Shown: positions 1-8,543, counted from the first letter of the stretch. The stretch is 46,784 bases of DNA from Bradyrhizobium manausense (GCF_001440035.1 NZ_LJYG01000041.1:25217-72000), one strand, 5' to 3'. Notes: generated by a model from the letters alone, not told the origin. Program-made: numbers and translations.

Positions 1-222
1 GGGCCGCAAGCCGGCCTCGACGTGCTGGATGCGGTCGCCGGCGACCCGGCGCTGGCGAGCTATCATCATCTGCCGGCGGTATGCGGCGACCTGCTGCAAA
101 AGCTTGGACGGCTCGCAGAAGCGCGGCAGGCTTTTGCAGCCGCCGCGCATCTTGCGACCAACGGACGCGAGCGCGCGCTGATGCAGCGCCGCGCCGCGGC
201 GCTCGGCGATCAGTCTCTCTAG
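1..222 (+). CDS. C-terminal end of an ECF RNA polymerase sigma factor (partial)
   Basis: Only the last 73 residues are in the window; the frame is open from base 1 and closes with TAG at 220-222. The visible part has the helical, TPR-like pattern (ALDxLAGDPxLxxYH then DLLxKLGRxxEAxxAFxxA and a final RxxLxxR) found at the C-terminus of ECF42/DUF6596-type sigma factors, which place an extra helical domain after sigma4. In that family the domain is needed for activity and the usual neighbour is a YCII/DGPF protein, which would lie to the left of the window. The promoter-binding domains are not visible, so the call rests on the tail alone. Confidence 0.7.
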   Translation, partial: GPQAGLDVLDAVAGDPALASYHHLPAVCGDLLQKLGRLAEARQAFAAAAHLATNGRERALMQRRAAALGDQSL

Positions 223-264
223 AGCATGATCCGCGCAAGCGTGTGATCGCCAGGCGCCCCCCCG

Positions 265-289
265 GGAACCGGTCGGTCGGCAGTCTGTT
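265..289 (+). promoter_or_regulatory. candidate EcfG-type general stress promoter
   Basis: GGAAC at 265-269 and GTT at 287-289 are separated by 17 bases, matching the GGAAC-N16/17-(C)GTT consensus of EcfG sigma factors in Bradyrhizobium and relatives. The base before GTT is T rather than the preferred C. Transcription would begin near 296, which fits the ATG at 324 with its own ribosome binding site and excludes the upstream in-frame ATG at 294. Predicted from sequence only. Confidence 0.4.
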
Positions 290-323
290 AGCAATGGAGA
301 CCGTCGGCTCAGGGAATCCTGCA

Positions 324-698
324 ATGGCCAAGCGCGTCCTTGCGATCGGCATCGAACCCGGCAGTGCGGATTACAGCACCTTTCCGCAGCTCACGCCGGC
401 GCTCGTGCGCGACTATATCGAGGCGCAGCTCCTGCGCCTGCGCGGCCTCGGCTACGAGGTCACGAGCTGCCTGATCGATCTCGACGCGACCGCTGAAGCT
501 GCCGTGACGGCGGCGCTGCGCGAGGAGCACTTCGACTGCGTCGTCATCGGCGCGGGCCTGCGCGAGCCGAAGGAGCGGCTGCTGCTGTTCGAGAAAGTGC
601 TCAACCTGGTCCATCACCTGGCGCCGCAGGCTGCCATCTGCTTCAACACGACGCCCGCCGACACGGTGGAGGCCGTGCAGCGCTGGCTCGATCCTTAG
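324..698 (+). CDS. small conserved-looking protein of unknown function
   Basis: A 124-residue soluble protein with no signal peptide or membrane segment. It starts MAKRVLAIGIEPG, contains alternating hydrophobic strands (RVLAIGI, EVTSCLID, FDCVVIGAG, AAICFNT) and amphipathic helices, and so suggests a Rossmann-like alpha/beta fold; I recognise no catalytic motif. ATG 324 is chosen because AGGGA lies 9 bases upstream and because the possible EcfG promoter at 265-289 would start transcription after the alternative ATG at 294. The frame is open further upstream to 81, but that overlaps the sigma factor gene. Function is not assigned; if the promoter is real it would belong to the general stress regulon. 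Confidence 0.7.
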   Translation: MAKRVLAIGIEPGSADYSTFPQLTPALVRDYIEAQLLRLRGLGYEVTSCLIDLDATAEAAVTAALREEHFDCVVIGAGLREPKERLLLFEKVLNLVHHLAPQAAICFNTTPADTVEAVQRWLDP

Positions 699-912
699 CC
701 GTCGCAATCGCCCCTTTCCGGCAGAGCCGGACGCGATCGTGCTCTCTTTCACCCTGGACAAAGGGTCGTCGATCTGAGGGGACCAATGGTCATCCATGGG
801 CGTCGCGACAGGGGGCGCTTGGCGCAAGCGGCGGGGCGTGCCGGGTCCAAACAATATTCTGGCCCGGCATCGTCCCAGCCGTTATGACTGGCCAACAGAT
901 GGAGGATTCGGG

Positions 913-1216
913 ATGCTTCGACGCCTTGGAATTGCGGTGTGTTTCTCGGTTGCCTTTGCCATCCCGGCCCATGATGCGCTGGCGCAGGACGCCGTCGGCG
1001 GCGCCATCATCGGCGGCGTGGGCGGAGCGATCTTGGGCGGCGCGCTTGGCGGTGGCCGCGGCGCGGCCATCGGTGCCGTCGTCGGCGCCGGCACGGGCGC
1101 TGCGATCGCCGCCGAAGGCGAACGCCGCCGCTCCGGCTATTATGCCTATCAGCGGCTGCTACATGCAGCGCCCCGACGGCCGCTACGTCCCGGTCGATCC
1201 GCGATACTGCTACTGA
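913..1216 (+). pseudogene. glycine-zipper secreted protein gene with an apparent frameshift
   Basis: From ATG 913 the product has a signal peptide (LRRLGIAVCFSVAFAIPAHDALAQ), then GG/GxxxG glycine-zipper repeats (GGAIIGGVGGAILGG) and RGAAIGAVVGAGTGAA, as in small YMGG/glycine-zipper outer-membrane proteins. After the YYAYQ residues at about 1138-1152 the frame turns into an Arg/Leu-rich tail running to 1269. Shifting by one base at 1153 restores the tail expected for this family, GCYMQRPDGRY followed by VPVDP and RYCY, with a stop at 1214-1216. One extra base (a C near 1153) therefore breaks the gene. It may be a real mutation, a sequencing error, or less likely programmed frameshifting; no slippery heptamer is evident. 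Unshifted, the protein would have 118 residues and an unrelated tail. Confidence 0.65.
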
Positions 1217-1240
1217 ACCGGTCGGCACTGGCGCTTTCGT

Positions 1241-2029
1241 CTAGGACCTGCCCGGCGCTTCCGGCATGATCTGGCGCAGCGGCTCCGGCGAGATCGAGAT
1301 CTGGCCGGTGAACGGACGGTCGTGCGCTGCGATCAGCAGCACCGAAGTCGCGACGCCGGTCGCGAACAGGCCCATCGCGATCGCCGATCCCAGGCGGTTG
1401 TCGCAATGCACGAAACCGATCACCAGCAATTCGCACAGAGCCTGGAGATAAAGGCACCACCATTTCACCGCATTCACCGAAGCGAGACTGACGACGATGC
1501 GCTGCCTGCGCGCGTCCAGCGCCTGCTCCAGCGCAGCGAGGATCTCGCGCTGCGTGGTCTCCTGCGCGCGACCTTGCGGCGCCATCGTGACGACCATCTG
1601 CAGGGCCTCGGCGAGCGGCGCCGGCGTCGCCTTCAGCGAGGCTTCCTGGTGCGCCATCATCGGCCATTCCTGCGCGACGGCCTGTTCGACATAGTCGTGC
1701 ACCAGTCCGCGTAGTTTCGCGTCCTGCTCCGCCGGCAGGCCGGCCGCAAGCAGTATGGCGCTTCGAAGCGCGCTGGCCTCGCGGCTCACCGCGGCGCCGC
1801 CGCGATCGCTGTCACCCCAGACCTGCGCCGCGGTGAAGGCGACGAACAGGCCGAAGATGATGCCGAGCACCGGCAGCATGCCGGGCGAGATCGCCTTCAG
1901 CGATGCCGCGCGCTCCTTCGTCGCAACCAGCGCGACCGCGACGAACGCCATTGCTGCCAGAAGATAGGTGAAGCTGAAGATCACCAGCGCCATCAAGGGC
2001 ACCGGCAAATTGTGTAGCCAATCGCTCAT
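1241..2029 (-). CDS. DUF4239 (bestrophin-like) membrane protein
   Basis: A 262-residue inner-membrane protein with two N-terminal hydrophobic helices (VPLMALVIFSFTYLL and MLPVLGIIFGLFVAFTAAQVW), a central soluble helical part of about 110 residues, and two C-terminal helices (LYLQALCELLVIGFV, IAMGLFATGVATSVLL). This 2+2 layout and a central region beginning REASALR fit the DUF4239 family, distantly related to bestrophin channels; its function is not established. ATG 2029 (MSDWLHNLP) is preferred over an upstream start at 2125 because AGGAAC lies just upstream and the preceding 32 residues are charged and not family-like. It converges with the frameshifted glycine-zipper gene and is divergent from the serine hydrolase. 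Confidence 0.75.
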   Translation of the reverse strand: MSDWLHNLPVPLMALVIFSFTYLLAAMAFVAVALVATKERAASLKAISPGMLPVLGIIFGLFVAFTAAQVWGDSDRGGAAVSREASALRSAILLAAGLPAEQDAKLRGLVHDYVEQAVAQEWPMMAHQEASLKATPAPLAEALQMVVTMAPQGRAQETTQREILAALEQALDARRQRIVVSLASVNAVKWWCLYLQALCELLVIGFVHCDNRLGSAIAMGLFATGVATSVLLIAAHDRPFTGQISISPEPLRQIMPEAPGRS

Positions 2030-2203
2030 GCCGTTCCTGCTACGCGATTCGTGGGCGAAAATCAGCCGCAACCCCTCGCGGCCTGGCGTGTCCCGCTTAC
2101 GCCGGATGATAATGTGATCGTGCACTCGCTGCGCGGATGCGGCGATTGACAGTCGGGGCCTCGGTAGAAGAAGATTTATCCTGCAATCAGTCGGCGAGGC
2201 TCC

Positions 2204-3757
2204 ATGCGAAAGCTACGATTTGCCGTTTCGGGCGCGGCGCTTGCTATGTTCGGGCTCGCGGCTTCGATCTGCAGCCATTCGGTCTATGCGCAGGACGAAG
2301 CCGCAATCATCTGGCCGACACGGCAATGGCAAACGTCTACGCCGGAAGAGCAGGGCATGGATTCGGCGGCGCTTGCCAAATTGCTTGATTTCGGCGCAAC
2401 CCGCAGCCTCGACAGCCTCCTGTTGGTCCGGCACGGACGAATCGTGCTGGACGCCTATTACGCCCCGTATGCCGCCGACATTCCGCACCGGATAAACTCC
2501 GCTACCAAGGCGGTGGTCGGCACCCTGGTTGCGATCGCCCGCAAGGACGGCCTCTTGGACAGCTTCGACCATCCGATGCTGGATTTTTTTGGCGATCGCG
2601 CCATCGCGAATGCTGATGACAGAAAGAAAGCCATAACGATTCAGAACCTGCTCGACATGACCTCCGGCCTCGACTGGAAGGAGCCGCTGGACGGGCGCCC
2701 CGATACGATGATCGAGATGAGCCGTGAGCAGGACTGGACCCAATTCGTCCTTGATCGCGCAATGTCGAGCACGCCGGGCGACATCTTCAATTACAACAGC
2801 GGGGGTACGCATGTACTGTCCGCCATCATTGCCAAGCTCGCGGGGATGAACACCGCAGACTATGCCAAGGCAAAGCTGTTCGGCCCACTCGGGATCAGCG
2901 TCTCGAACTGGTGGCGCGATCCCCAGGGCATTCCGATCGGCGGATTCGGTCTGGCATTACTGCCCCGCGACATGGCCAAGATCGGCTATCTTTATTTGCG
3001 CAACGGCCAGTGGGAGAACAAGTCGCTGCTTCCGCCCGGCTGGATCGACAAGGTCAACCATGCAACCGTGAACATGAATATGCCCCGGGCACCGGACCTG
3101 CGGTACTCCAACTTGTTCTGGGCGCTTCCCGAAAAGAATGTCTACATCGCGGACGGATATCATTGCCAGCTCATCATGGTCTTGCCGCGGCTGGACATCG
3201 TTGCGGTCACGACCGCCAGAGACTTTTGTCCGTTGGGCAGGCTGGCAGATTTGATTGCCGGTGCGGTGAAATCCGAAGCGGCATTGCCTCCGGACGCCGC
3301 CGGCGCAAATCTGCTCGCGGAGAAGATTCGCGAGCTATCGACCGAAACGGCGACGGAGGTCGGGGCTACGCCCGAGATCGCATCGGCAATATCGGGAAAG
3401 ACCTACAAATTTCCGGCGAATGCGCTGGGTGTGAAATCGCTATCGCTGACCCTCATCGATCCAAATCCGCACTATGATCTCCAGGCATACGCGCGGGATC
3501 GAGGTCGACAGTTGCTCCAGTTTAGCGATCCGATTGGACTTGATGGTCTGTATCGCAAGGGACAGCTGACCGCCTCCGGAGTATTTGCGACCAAGGGGAA
3601 GTGGTTGAACGACAAGACGTTTGAGATCGAGCGCCAGGCGGTCGGAATGGATGAACTACAGAAATGGACCTTGTCGTTCGACGGTGACAGGCTCATTCTG
3701 CACGCCAAGGATCGGGAAGGCCGCGACGTTTCGGTCGACAGTGAGCCCGGCGGATAG
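2204..3757 (+). CDS. secreted beta-lactamase-fold serine hydrolase
   Basis: A 517-residue protein with a signal peptide ending near SVYAQ (residue 30), followed by a class C beta-lactamase/penicillin-binding-protein-like domain. The nucleophile motif SxxK is S99-A-T-K102 and the second-motif tyrosine is in FNYNSGG (Tyr197). A 120-residue C-terminal extension (from about 390) looks beta-rich and is separate from the catalytic domain. Members of this family act as esterases, D-amino peptidases or beta-lactamases in the periplasm; the substrate cannot be read from sequence. GAGGCTCC just before ATG 2204 serves as ribosome binding site. It stands alone, divergent from the DUF4239 gene. Confidence 0.85.
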   Translation: MRKLRFAVSGAALAMFGLAASICSHSVYAQDEAAIIWPTRQWQTSTPEEQGMDSAALAKLLDFGATRSLDSLLLVRHGRIVLDAYYAPYAADIPHRINSATKAVVGTLVAIARKDGLLDSFDHPMLDFFGDRAIANADDRKKAITIQNLLDMTSGLDWKEPLDGRPDTMIEMSREQDWTQFVLDRAMSSTPGDIFNYNSGGTHVLSAIIAKLAGMNTADYAKAKLFGPLGISVSNWWRDPQGIPIGGFGLALLPRDMAKIGYLYLRNGQWENKSLLPPGWIDKVNHATVNMNMPRAPDLRYSNLFWALPEKNVYIADGYHCQLIMVLPRLDIVAVTTARDFCPLGRLADLIAGAVKSEAALPPDAAGANLLAEKIRELSTETATEVGATPEIASAISGKTYKFPANALGVKSLSLTLIDPNPHYDLQAYARDRGRQLLQFSDPIGLDGLYRKGQLTASGVFATKGKWLNDKTFEIERQAVGMDELQKWTLSFDGDRLILHAKDREGRDVSVDSEPGG

Positions 3758-3786
3758 TGAAGCCGTCGCGGTCCCGCAACGGGGCC

Positions 3787-4500
3787 TCAGATCAGCCGCA
3801 TGCCCTTCAAGCTCGCATGCCCGTTCTTGCCGACGATGATGTGGTCGTGCACCGCAATCCCCAGCGGCTTGGCGATATCGATGATCGCCTTGGTCATCTG
3901 GATATCGGCCTGCGAGGGCGAAGGATCGCCCGAGGGGTGGTTGTGCACGAGGATCAGCGCTGTCGCCGACAGCTCCAGCGCGCGCTTGATCACCTCGCGC
4001 GGATAGACCGGAGTGTGGTCGACGGTGCCGGTCTGCTGCACCTCGTCGGCGATCAGCTGGTTGCGTTTGTCGAGGAACAGCAGGCGAAACTGCTCCTTGT
4101 CGGCGAAGGCCATGCTGGTGCGGCAATAGGCGATCACCTCGTTCCAGGACGACAGCGCGTTGCGACTGTTGACCTCGCCCTTGGCGACGCGATGCGCCGC
4201 CGCCGCGATCAGCTTGAGCTGGTTGACCGCGGCCTCCCCGACGCCGTCGACCTCGCGCAGGCGCGCCACCGGGGCATGCACCACCTCGGCGAATGAGCCG
4301 AAGGTCTTGATCAGCGTCTTCGCCAGCGGTTTGGTGTCGCGGCGCGGCAGCGCCGGAAACAGCGCCATCTCAAGCAGCTCATAGTCGCTGAGCGCGTCCG
4401 CGCCGGCGCTGTAAAAGCGCTCGCGCAGCCGCTCGCGATGGCCGAGATAATGCGGCGTGTCCTCTAGGTTGGTTTTGTCGGCATCGGTCTTGGCGGGCAT
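3787..4500 (-). CDS. radC: RadC-family JAMM/MPN+ protein
   Basis: A 237-residue protein with an N-terminal UPF0758 helical region ([23 protein letters not shown]), a helix-hairpin-helix ([11 protein letters not shown]), and a C-terminal MPN+ metalloprotease-like domain with the JAMM signature [11 protein letters not shown]. RadC was first linked to DNA repair but that role is disputed; the fold suggests a zinc-dependent isopeptidase or nuclease-associated function. The frame is open back to 4695, but ATG 4500 (MPAKTDADK) matches the length of homologues; the extra 65 residues have no family character. It converges with the serine hydrolase, 29 bases apart. Confidence 0.88.
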   Translation of the reverse strand: MPAKTDADKTNLEDTPHYLGHRERLRERFYSAGADALSDYELLEMALFPALPRRDTKPLAKTLIKTFGSFAEVVHAPVARLREVDGVGEAAVNQLKLIAAAAHRVAKGEVNSRNALSSWNEVIAYCRTSMAFADKEQFRLLFLDKRNQLIADEVQQTGTVDHTPVYPREVIKRALELSATALILVHNHPSGDPSPSQADIQMTKAIIDIAKPLGIAVHDHIIVGKNGHASLKGMRLI

Positions 4501-4792
4501 CGCCCGCCAGCATTGCCGCGGATTGTCGCTTTTGCAACCGCCAATTGCGATGAAGCAGAGTGCGCTCGCAAAATCGCCGGAAGGGCGGGCTGGACCTTCA
4601 ACTGTGCCCAAGTCCAGAGCTTTTTCGTCGATCCCGTCGCGAAGGCTGACCGTCGTCGTGTTCACCAACACCGCGCCGGAGGGCGGATTGAGCAAAAAAA
4701 GTTCGCGCCGACCGTTTCCTTTTCACGTCCCCGTTCGTCTCAGCGATGTGAACCCACCGAGCGGCCAGCACAGTCTTGGAAGGAGAACATCG
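4501..4792. other. divergent intergenic region between radC and the monooxygenase-like gene
   Basis: These 292 bases separate two divergent genes and should hold both promoters. Open frames cross it only as extensions of the flanking genes. I see no convincing -35/-10 pair, operator or stable hairpin. The right end carries the strong ribosome binding site GGAAGGAG for the gene at 4793. Confidence 0.5.
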
Positions 4793-5233
4793 ATGCCAGA
4801 GAACAAACCCGCGCCGTCGCGACGCGCCATCGTTGCCACCGGGCTCGGGGCCGGCGCCCTGCTCGCCGCCCAGATCGTCCCGTCCCACAGCCAGACCAGG
4901 AGTTCGAACATGGAAGCCACCATCCGCACCGGCAGCGACATCACCACCCTCGTCAACGTCTTCACGGTCGAGCCTGGTAACCAGCAAAAGCTGGTCGAGC
5001 TCCTGAAAGAGGGCACCGAGAACTTCTTCAGCAAGCAGCCCGGATTCATCTCGTCCAGCGTCCACGCCGGCAAGGAGGGCGGCCGCGCCGTCAACTACTC
5101 GCAATGGCGGAACGCCCAGGACATCGAGAATTTCCGCAAGGATCCGAAATTTGCGCCTTACATCCAGCGCCTGGCCGCGATCGCCAAGGCCGAGACCATC
5201 CTGTGCGAAGTCGTCGAGGTCAATCATGCCTGA
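4793..5233 (+). CDS. exported antibiotic-biosynthesis-monooxygenase (ABM) domain protein
   Basis: A 146-residue protein with a Tat-like leader (SRRAIVATGLGAGALLAAQ, residues 9-27) followed by one ABM ferredoxin-like domain of about 100 residues (ITTLVNVFTVEPGNQQKL, FISSSVHAG, AVNYSQW). ABM proteins are small dimeric heme- or quinone-acting monooxygenases or putative scavengers of reactive species. ATG 4793 has an excellent ribosome binding site (GGAAGGAG, 7-bp spacing). A second in-frame ATG at 4910 (MEATIRTG), just after the leader, also has a good site (CAGGAG at 4897-4902), so a cytoplasmic form is possible. The ECF sigma gene follows after 62 bases on the same strand. Confidence 0.8.
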   Translation: MPENKPAPSRRAIVATGLGAGALLAAQIVPSHSQTRSSNMEATIRTGSDITTLVNVFTVEPGNQQKLVELLKEGTENFFSKQPGFISSSVHAGKEGGRAVNYSQWRNAQDIENFRKDPKFAPYIQRLAAIAKAETILCEVVEVNHA

Positions 5234-5295
5234 CCCGTGTGTGGCGCTGCGATCTCGATTGACGTATCACGGATTCGGATGACGGGAGGTCAGGC

Positions 5296-6216
5296 TTGGC
5301 GGACGATGTGACCGGCAATGGCACGGGGGCGGTCCGGCAGACCGCCCTTCAGGCCCTCGAACGCCTTGCCGTGGAGATGCGGCCGCTTCTGCATCGCTAC
5401 TGCGCGCGCATGACAGGCTCGGTCATCGACGGCGAGGACGTGGTTCAGGACGCGTTGCTCAAAGCCTTCGAGGCCGCACCGCGGACCGAGCCGCTGGACA
5501 ATCCGGAGGGCTGGCTGTTCCGCATCGCCCATAACGCGGCGCTGGATTTCCTGCGCCGGCGCGCCCGCACCAACGCTGCTCACGCCGATGACGATCTGGA
5601 CATGATCCCCGCTTTGACCAGCCCCGTGACCGAGCGCGAGAGCGTCACCGCGAGCCTCGGGACCTTCATGCGCCTGCCGGTGACGCAGCGCAGCGCGGTG
5701 ATCCTGCGCGACGTGCTCGGCTATTCCGTCGATGAGGTCTGCAACATCATGTGCGGCAGCGTCGCGGCGACCAAGGGCGCGCTGCAACGCGGCCGCGTTC
5801 GCCTGCGCGAGCTCGCGGCGGAGCCCGACGACGTCAGCCCTCCTGAACTGGAGGCCGGGGAGCGCGCCCGCCTGATGCATTATGTCGAGCGCTTCAACGC
5901 GCGCGATTTCGAGTCCCTGCGCGACATGCTGGCCGACGACGTGCGGCTTGAGATGGTCAACCGGACGCGCCGGGCCGGCCGCCGCGATGTCAGCGAGTAT
6001 TTCCACCGCTATGCCGAGACCAGCCCCTGGCATTGCGTCCCGGGCTTCGTCGACCGCCGCCCCGCGATCATCATGTTCGACCCGCAGGATCCGTCAGGTC
6101 CGCCGCGCTACTTCGTTCTGCTCGACTGGGAGAACGGCAACATCGTCAACATCAGGGATTTTCTGTTCGCGACTTACGCGATCGAGGGCGCCGAGCTGAT
6201 CACGCTGGACCGATGA
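5296..6216 (+). CDS. ECF sigma factor with C-terminal NTF2/SnoaL-like domain
   Basis: A 306-residue sigma factor. Sigma2 lies at about 25-95 (CARMTGSVIDGEDVVQDALL, NPEGWLFRIAHNAALDFLRRR), sigma4 at about 125-185 (LPVTQRSAVILRDVLGYS, then a helix-turn-helix ending ALQRGRVRLREL), and an NTF2-like domain from about 195 to the end (YVERFNARDFESLRDMLADDVRLEMV, RYFVLLDWENGNIVNIRDF). Such C-terminal domains replace a classical anti-sigma factor in groups such as ECF41 and bind ligands or the core sigma part. The start is TTG 5296, with GGGAGGT 8 bases before it; no ATG fits. No anti-sigma gene is adjacent. The ABM gene upstream is a plausible target or co-transcribed partner. The gene converges with map, 17 bases apart. 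Confidence 0.85.
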   Translation: MADDVTGNGTGAVRQTALQALERLAVEMRPLLHRYCARMTGSVIDGEDVVQDALLKAFEAAPRTEPLDNPEGWLFRIAHNAALDFLRRRARTNAAHADDDLDMIPALTSPVTERESVTASLGTFMRLPVTQRSAVILRDVLGYSVDEVCNIMCGSVAATKGALQRGRVRLRELAAEPDDVSPPELEAGERARLMHYVERFNARDFESLRDMLADDVRLEMVNRTRRAGRRDVSEYFHRYAETSPWHCVPGFVDRRPAIIMFDPQDPSGPPRYFVLLDWENGNIVNIRDFLFATYAIEGAELITLDR

Positions 6217-6233
6217 GTTGAGGTGCAAGCAGA

Positions 6234-7052
6234 TCAGCCGATCTGCTTCTCGCCGTGCCGCTCCGACAGCGTGAAGATCTCGACGCCGGTGGCGGTGACG
6301 CCGACTGAGTGCTCGAACTGCGCCGACAGCGAGCGATCGCGGGTCACAGCGGTCCAGCCGTCGGACAGGATCTTCACATGCGGCTTGCCGAGATTGATCA
6401 TCGGCTCGATGGTGAAGAACATGCCGGGCTTGAGCTGCACGCCCTCGCCCGGACGGCCGATATGGATGATGTTCGGCTCGTCGTGGAACATGCGGCCCAA
6501 ACCGTGGCCGCAGAAATCGCGCACCACGCTCATGCCCTGCGGCTCGACAAAACTCTGGATGGCGTGGCCGATGTCGCCGGTGGTGGCGCCGGGCTTCACC
6601 GCGGCGATGCCGCGCATCATCGCCTCATAGGTCACCTCGATCAGCCGCTCGGCCTTGCGCGCGATCGGGCCGACCGCATACATCCGGCTGGAATCGCCAT
6701 ACCAGCCGTCGACGATGAAGGTGACGTCGATATTGACGATGTCGCCTTCCTTCAGCGGACGGTCGCCGGGCATGCCGTGGCAGACCACGTGGTTGAGCGA
6801 GGTGCAGGTCGAGTAGCGATAGCCGCGATACATCAGCGTCGCCGGATAGGCGCCATGGCTGAAGGCGAACTCGCGGACGAATTCGTCGATGCGATCGGTC
6901 GCCACGCCCGGGCCGACGATGTCGGTGAGCTCGTCGAGGCACTTCGCCACCAGAGCCCCCGCCTTGCGCATGCCGGCAAAGGCGTTCGGCCCATGCAGCT
7001 TGATCTGTCCGGTCTTGCGCAGCGAGGTATCGGTGGCTTCGACGTAGCTCAT
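6234..7052 (-). CDS. map: type I methionine aminopeptidase
   Basis: A 272-residue cytoplasmic metalloenzyme that removes the initiator methionine from new proteins. Family motifs are clear: TSLNHVVCHGMP (substrate-side His), VNIDVTFIVDGWYGDSSRM (two metal-binding Asp), DFCGHGLGRMFHDEP (metal His), FTIEPMI (metal Glu) and a final QFEHSVGVT (metal Glu). The length is normal for a type Ia enzyme with a short N-terminal extension. The ribosome binding site is weak. The gene reads away from the MscS-type gene, with a palindromic repeat in the 174-base gap. Confidence 0.95.
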   Translation of the reverse strand: MSYVEATDTSLRKTGQIKLHGPNAFAGMRKAGALVAKCLDELTDIVGPGVATDRIDEFVREFAFSHGAYPATLMYRGYRYSTCTSLNHVVCHGMPGDRPLKEGDIVNIDVTFIVDGWYGDSSRMYAVGPIARKAERLIEVTYEAMMRGIAAVKPGATTGDIGHAIQSFVEPQGMSVVRDFCGHGLGRMFHDEPNIIHIGRPGEGVQLKPGMFFTIEPMINLGKPHVKILSDGWTAVTRDRSLSAQFEHSVGVTATGVEIFTLSERHGEKQIG

Positions 7053-7137
7053 GCGGGCGCTATCTTCTGGAATATGGCGGAAGGGCTTGATTTGAGGCCC
7101 TAATTTAATGATTGCGGGATTTCGTGCAAGCTTGGCC

Positions 7138-7199
7138 AGAGCGTTTTCGAGCGAAGTGGGGACCGGTTCGCGTGAAGAAAACGCGCCAAAACGAGAATT
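7138..7199. repeat. dispersed palindromic rhizobial intergenic repeat
   Basis: The stretch beginning AGAGCGTTTTCGAGCGAAGT and reading on through CCGGTTCGCGTGAAGAAAACGC is a repeat type seen many times in Bradyrhizobium and related genomes. It has a dyad GCGTTTTC (7141-7148) / GAAAACGC (7177-7184). It lies between the ends of map's upstream region and the MscS-type gene, and may fold in RNA. Confidence 0.65.
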
Positions 7200-7226
7200 C
7201 CGCCGGCCATGCGGCCGAAAGCGGTC

Positions 7227-8543
7227 TCAATTCGGGACTTCTACGGTGGTTTCCACCGGCAGCGCCCCGCCGCGGACGCGGATTTCGCGGACGGGGTAGG
7301 GAACCCGGATGCCCTCGCGCTTGAAGGCGTCCCACAGCGCCAGCATCACGTCGCTCTTGACGGCATCCATGCCGTCGGGATCCGCGAGCCAGAGCGTCAG
7401 CGAGAACTTCATGCCGGCCTCCGCGAACTCGGTCAGCAGGCAGTTCGGCGGCTTGCCCTTTTGTGCGCGCGGATGGGCCGAGGCGGTCTCGATCGCCAGC
7501 TTGCAGACCAGCTTCGGATCGGCGTCGTAATTGGTGCCGAAGGTGATCTTCACCAGCGTGTTCTTGTCGGTGTAGGTCCAGTTGACGACCTTCTGCGTCA
7601 CCAGATCCTCGTTCGGGACCAGGAATTCGCGGCCGTCCCCGGCGGCCACGGAAATATAGCGCGTCTTCATCGCGCTGATGCGCCCGGTATTGTCGCCGAT
7701 GGTGACGAGGTCGCCAGGCTTCACCGATTTGTCGGCGAGCAGGATGATGCCGGAGATGAAGTTGGCGACGATCTTCTGCAGGCCGATACCGATACCGACG
7801 CCGACCGCGCCGGAGAACACCGCAAGCGCCGAGAGGTCGATGCCGACGGTGCCGAGCGCGATCACGATCGCGACCGCAAGCAGCCCGATGCGGATGATCT
7901 TGATCAGCAGCACCTGGACCGACGGCGTCAGATCGGTCGTCGAGTTGATCTTGCTCTCGGCGAAATTGCTGGCGATGTTGGTGAGCCAGAGCGCGAGGAT
8001 CAGCAGTGCGCCGGCCTTGAGCAGCAGCAGCGGTGTCAGCCTGAGACCGCCGAGCACGATGGCGTAGGAATCGAGCAGGTCGACCGTGGCCTCGAGCTGG
8101 CCGAGGATGGACAGCGCCGCGACGAACCAGGCCGCAACCGACACCAGCTTGACGAAGAAGGCATTGCGCAGCACCGAGGTCAGCAGCCGGATCACCAGCC
8201 AGGCGAGCCCGAGCTTGGCGGCGACCATCAGGAGATAGCTGCGGCTCGGCCAGGTCGCGTGATACATCACCACACGGAAGATGATCACCAGCAGGGTGAA
8301 CGCCGCCGTCGAGGCGCTCGCGATCATCACACGGGCGAAGTGCCGGAGCGGCAGCGGCCAGCGCATCGCCACCGAGCTCATGTCGACGCGGTTGTGAACG
8401 CCGGTATCCGCCGCATAGGCGATGCCGGCCGCCGTCAGGATCAGACCGAACTGCAGGTAGAACCAGGGCGAAGAGATCTCCGCTCCGACGCTGCGCGCAG
8501 TCGTCTGCACGAACTCCATGAGGTCTTTGAGGTCCATGTCCAT
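7227..8543 (-). CDS. MscS-family mechanosensitive ion channel
   Basis: A 438-residue inner-membrane protein with about five to six hydrophobic helices before the conserved pore region. The MscS signature is plain: glycine/alanine-rich TM3 (FSGAVGVGIGIGLQKIVANF), then SVKPGDLVTIGD, GRISAMKTRYI, and FLVPNEDLVTQKVVNWT, followed by the cytoplasmic beta and alpha/beta domains. Longer than E. coli MscS (286), it resembles the multi-helix MscK/YbdG-like branch. It should release solutes when membrane tension rises. The start ATG 8543 (MDMDLKDL) is inferred from topology; there is no good ribosome binding site and the frame stays open far upstream. It is divergent from the K+/H+ antiporter gene. Confidence 0.88.
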   Translation of the reverse strand: MDMDLKDLMEFVQTTARSVGAEISSPWFYLQFGLILTAAGIAYAADTGVHNRVDMSSVAMRWPLPLRHFARVMIASASTAAFTLLVIIFRVVMYHATWPSRSYLLMVAAKLGLAWLVIRLLTSVLRNAFFVKLVSVAAWFVAALSILGQLEATVDLLDSYAIVLGGLRLTPLLLLKAGALLILALWLTNIASNFAESKINSTTDLTPSVQVLLIKIIRIGLLAVAIVIALGTVGIDLSALAVFSGAVGVGIGIGLQKIVANFISGIILLADKSVKPGDLVTIGDNTGRISAMKTRYISVAAGDGREFLVPNEDLVTQKVVNWTYTDKNTLVKITFGTNYDADPKLVCKLAIETASAHPRAQKGKPPNCLLTEFAEAGMKFSLTLWLADPDGMDAVKSDVMLALWDAFKREGIRVPYPVREIRVRGGALPVETTVEVPN

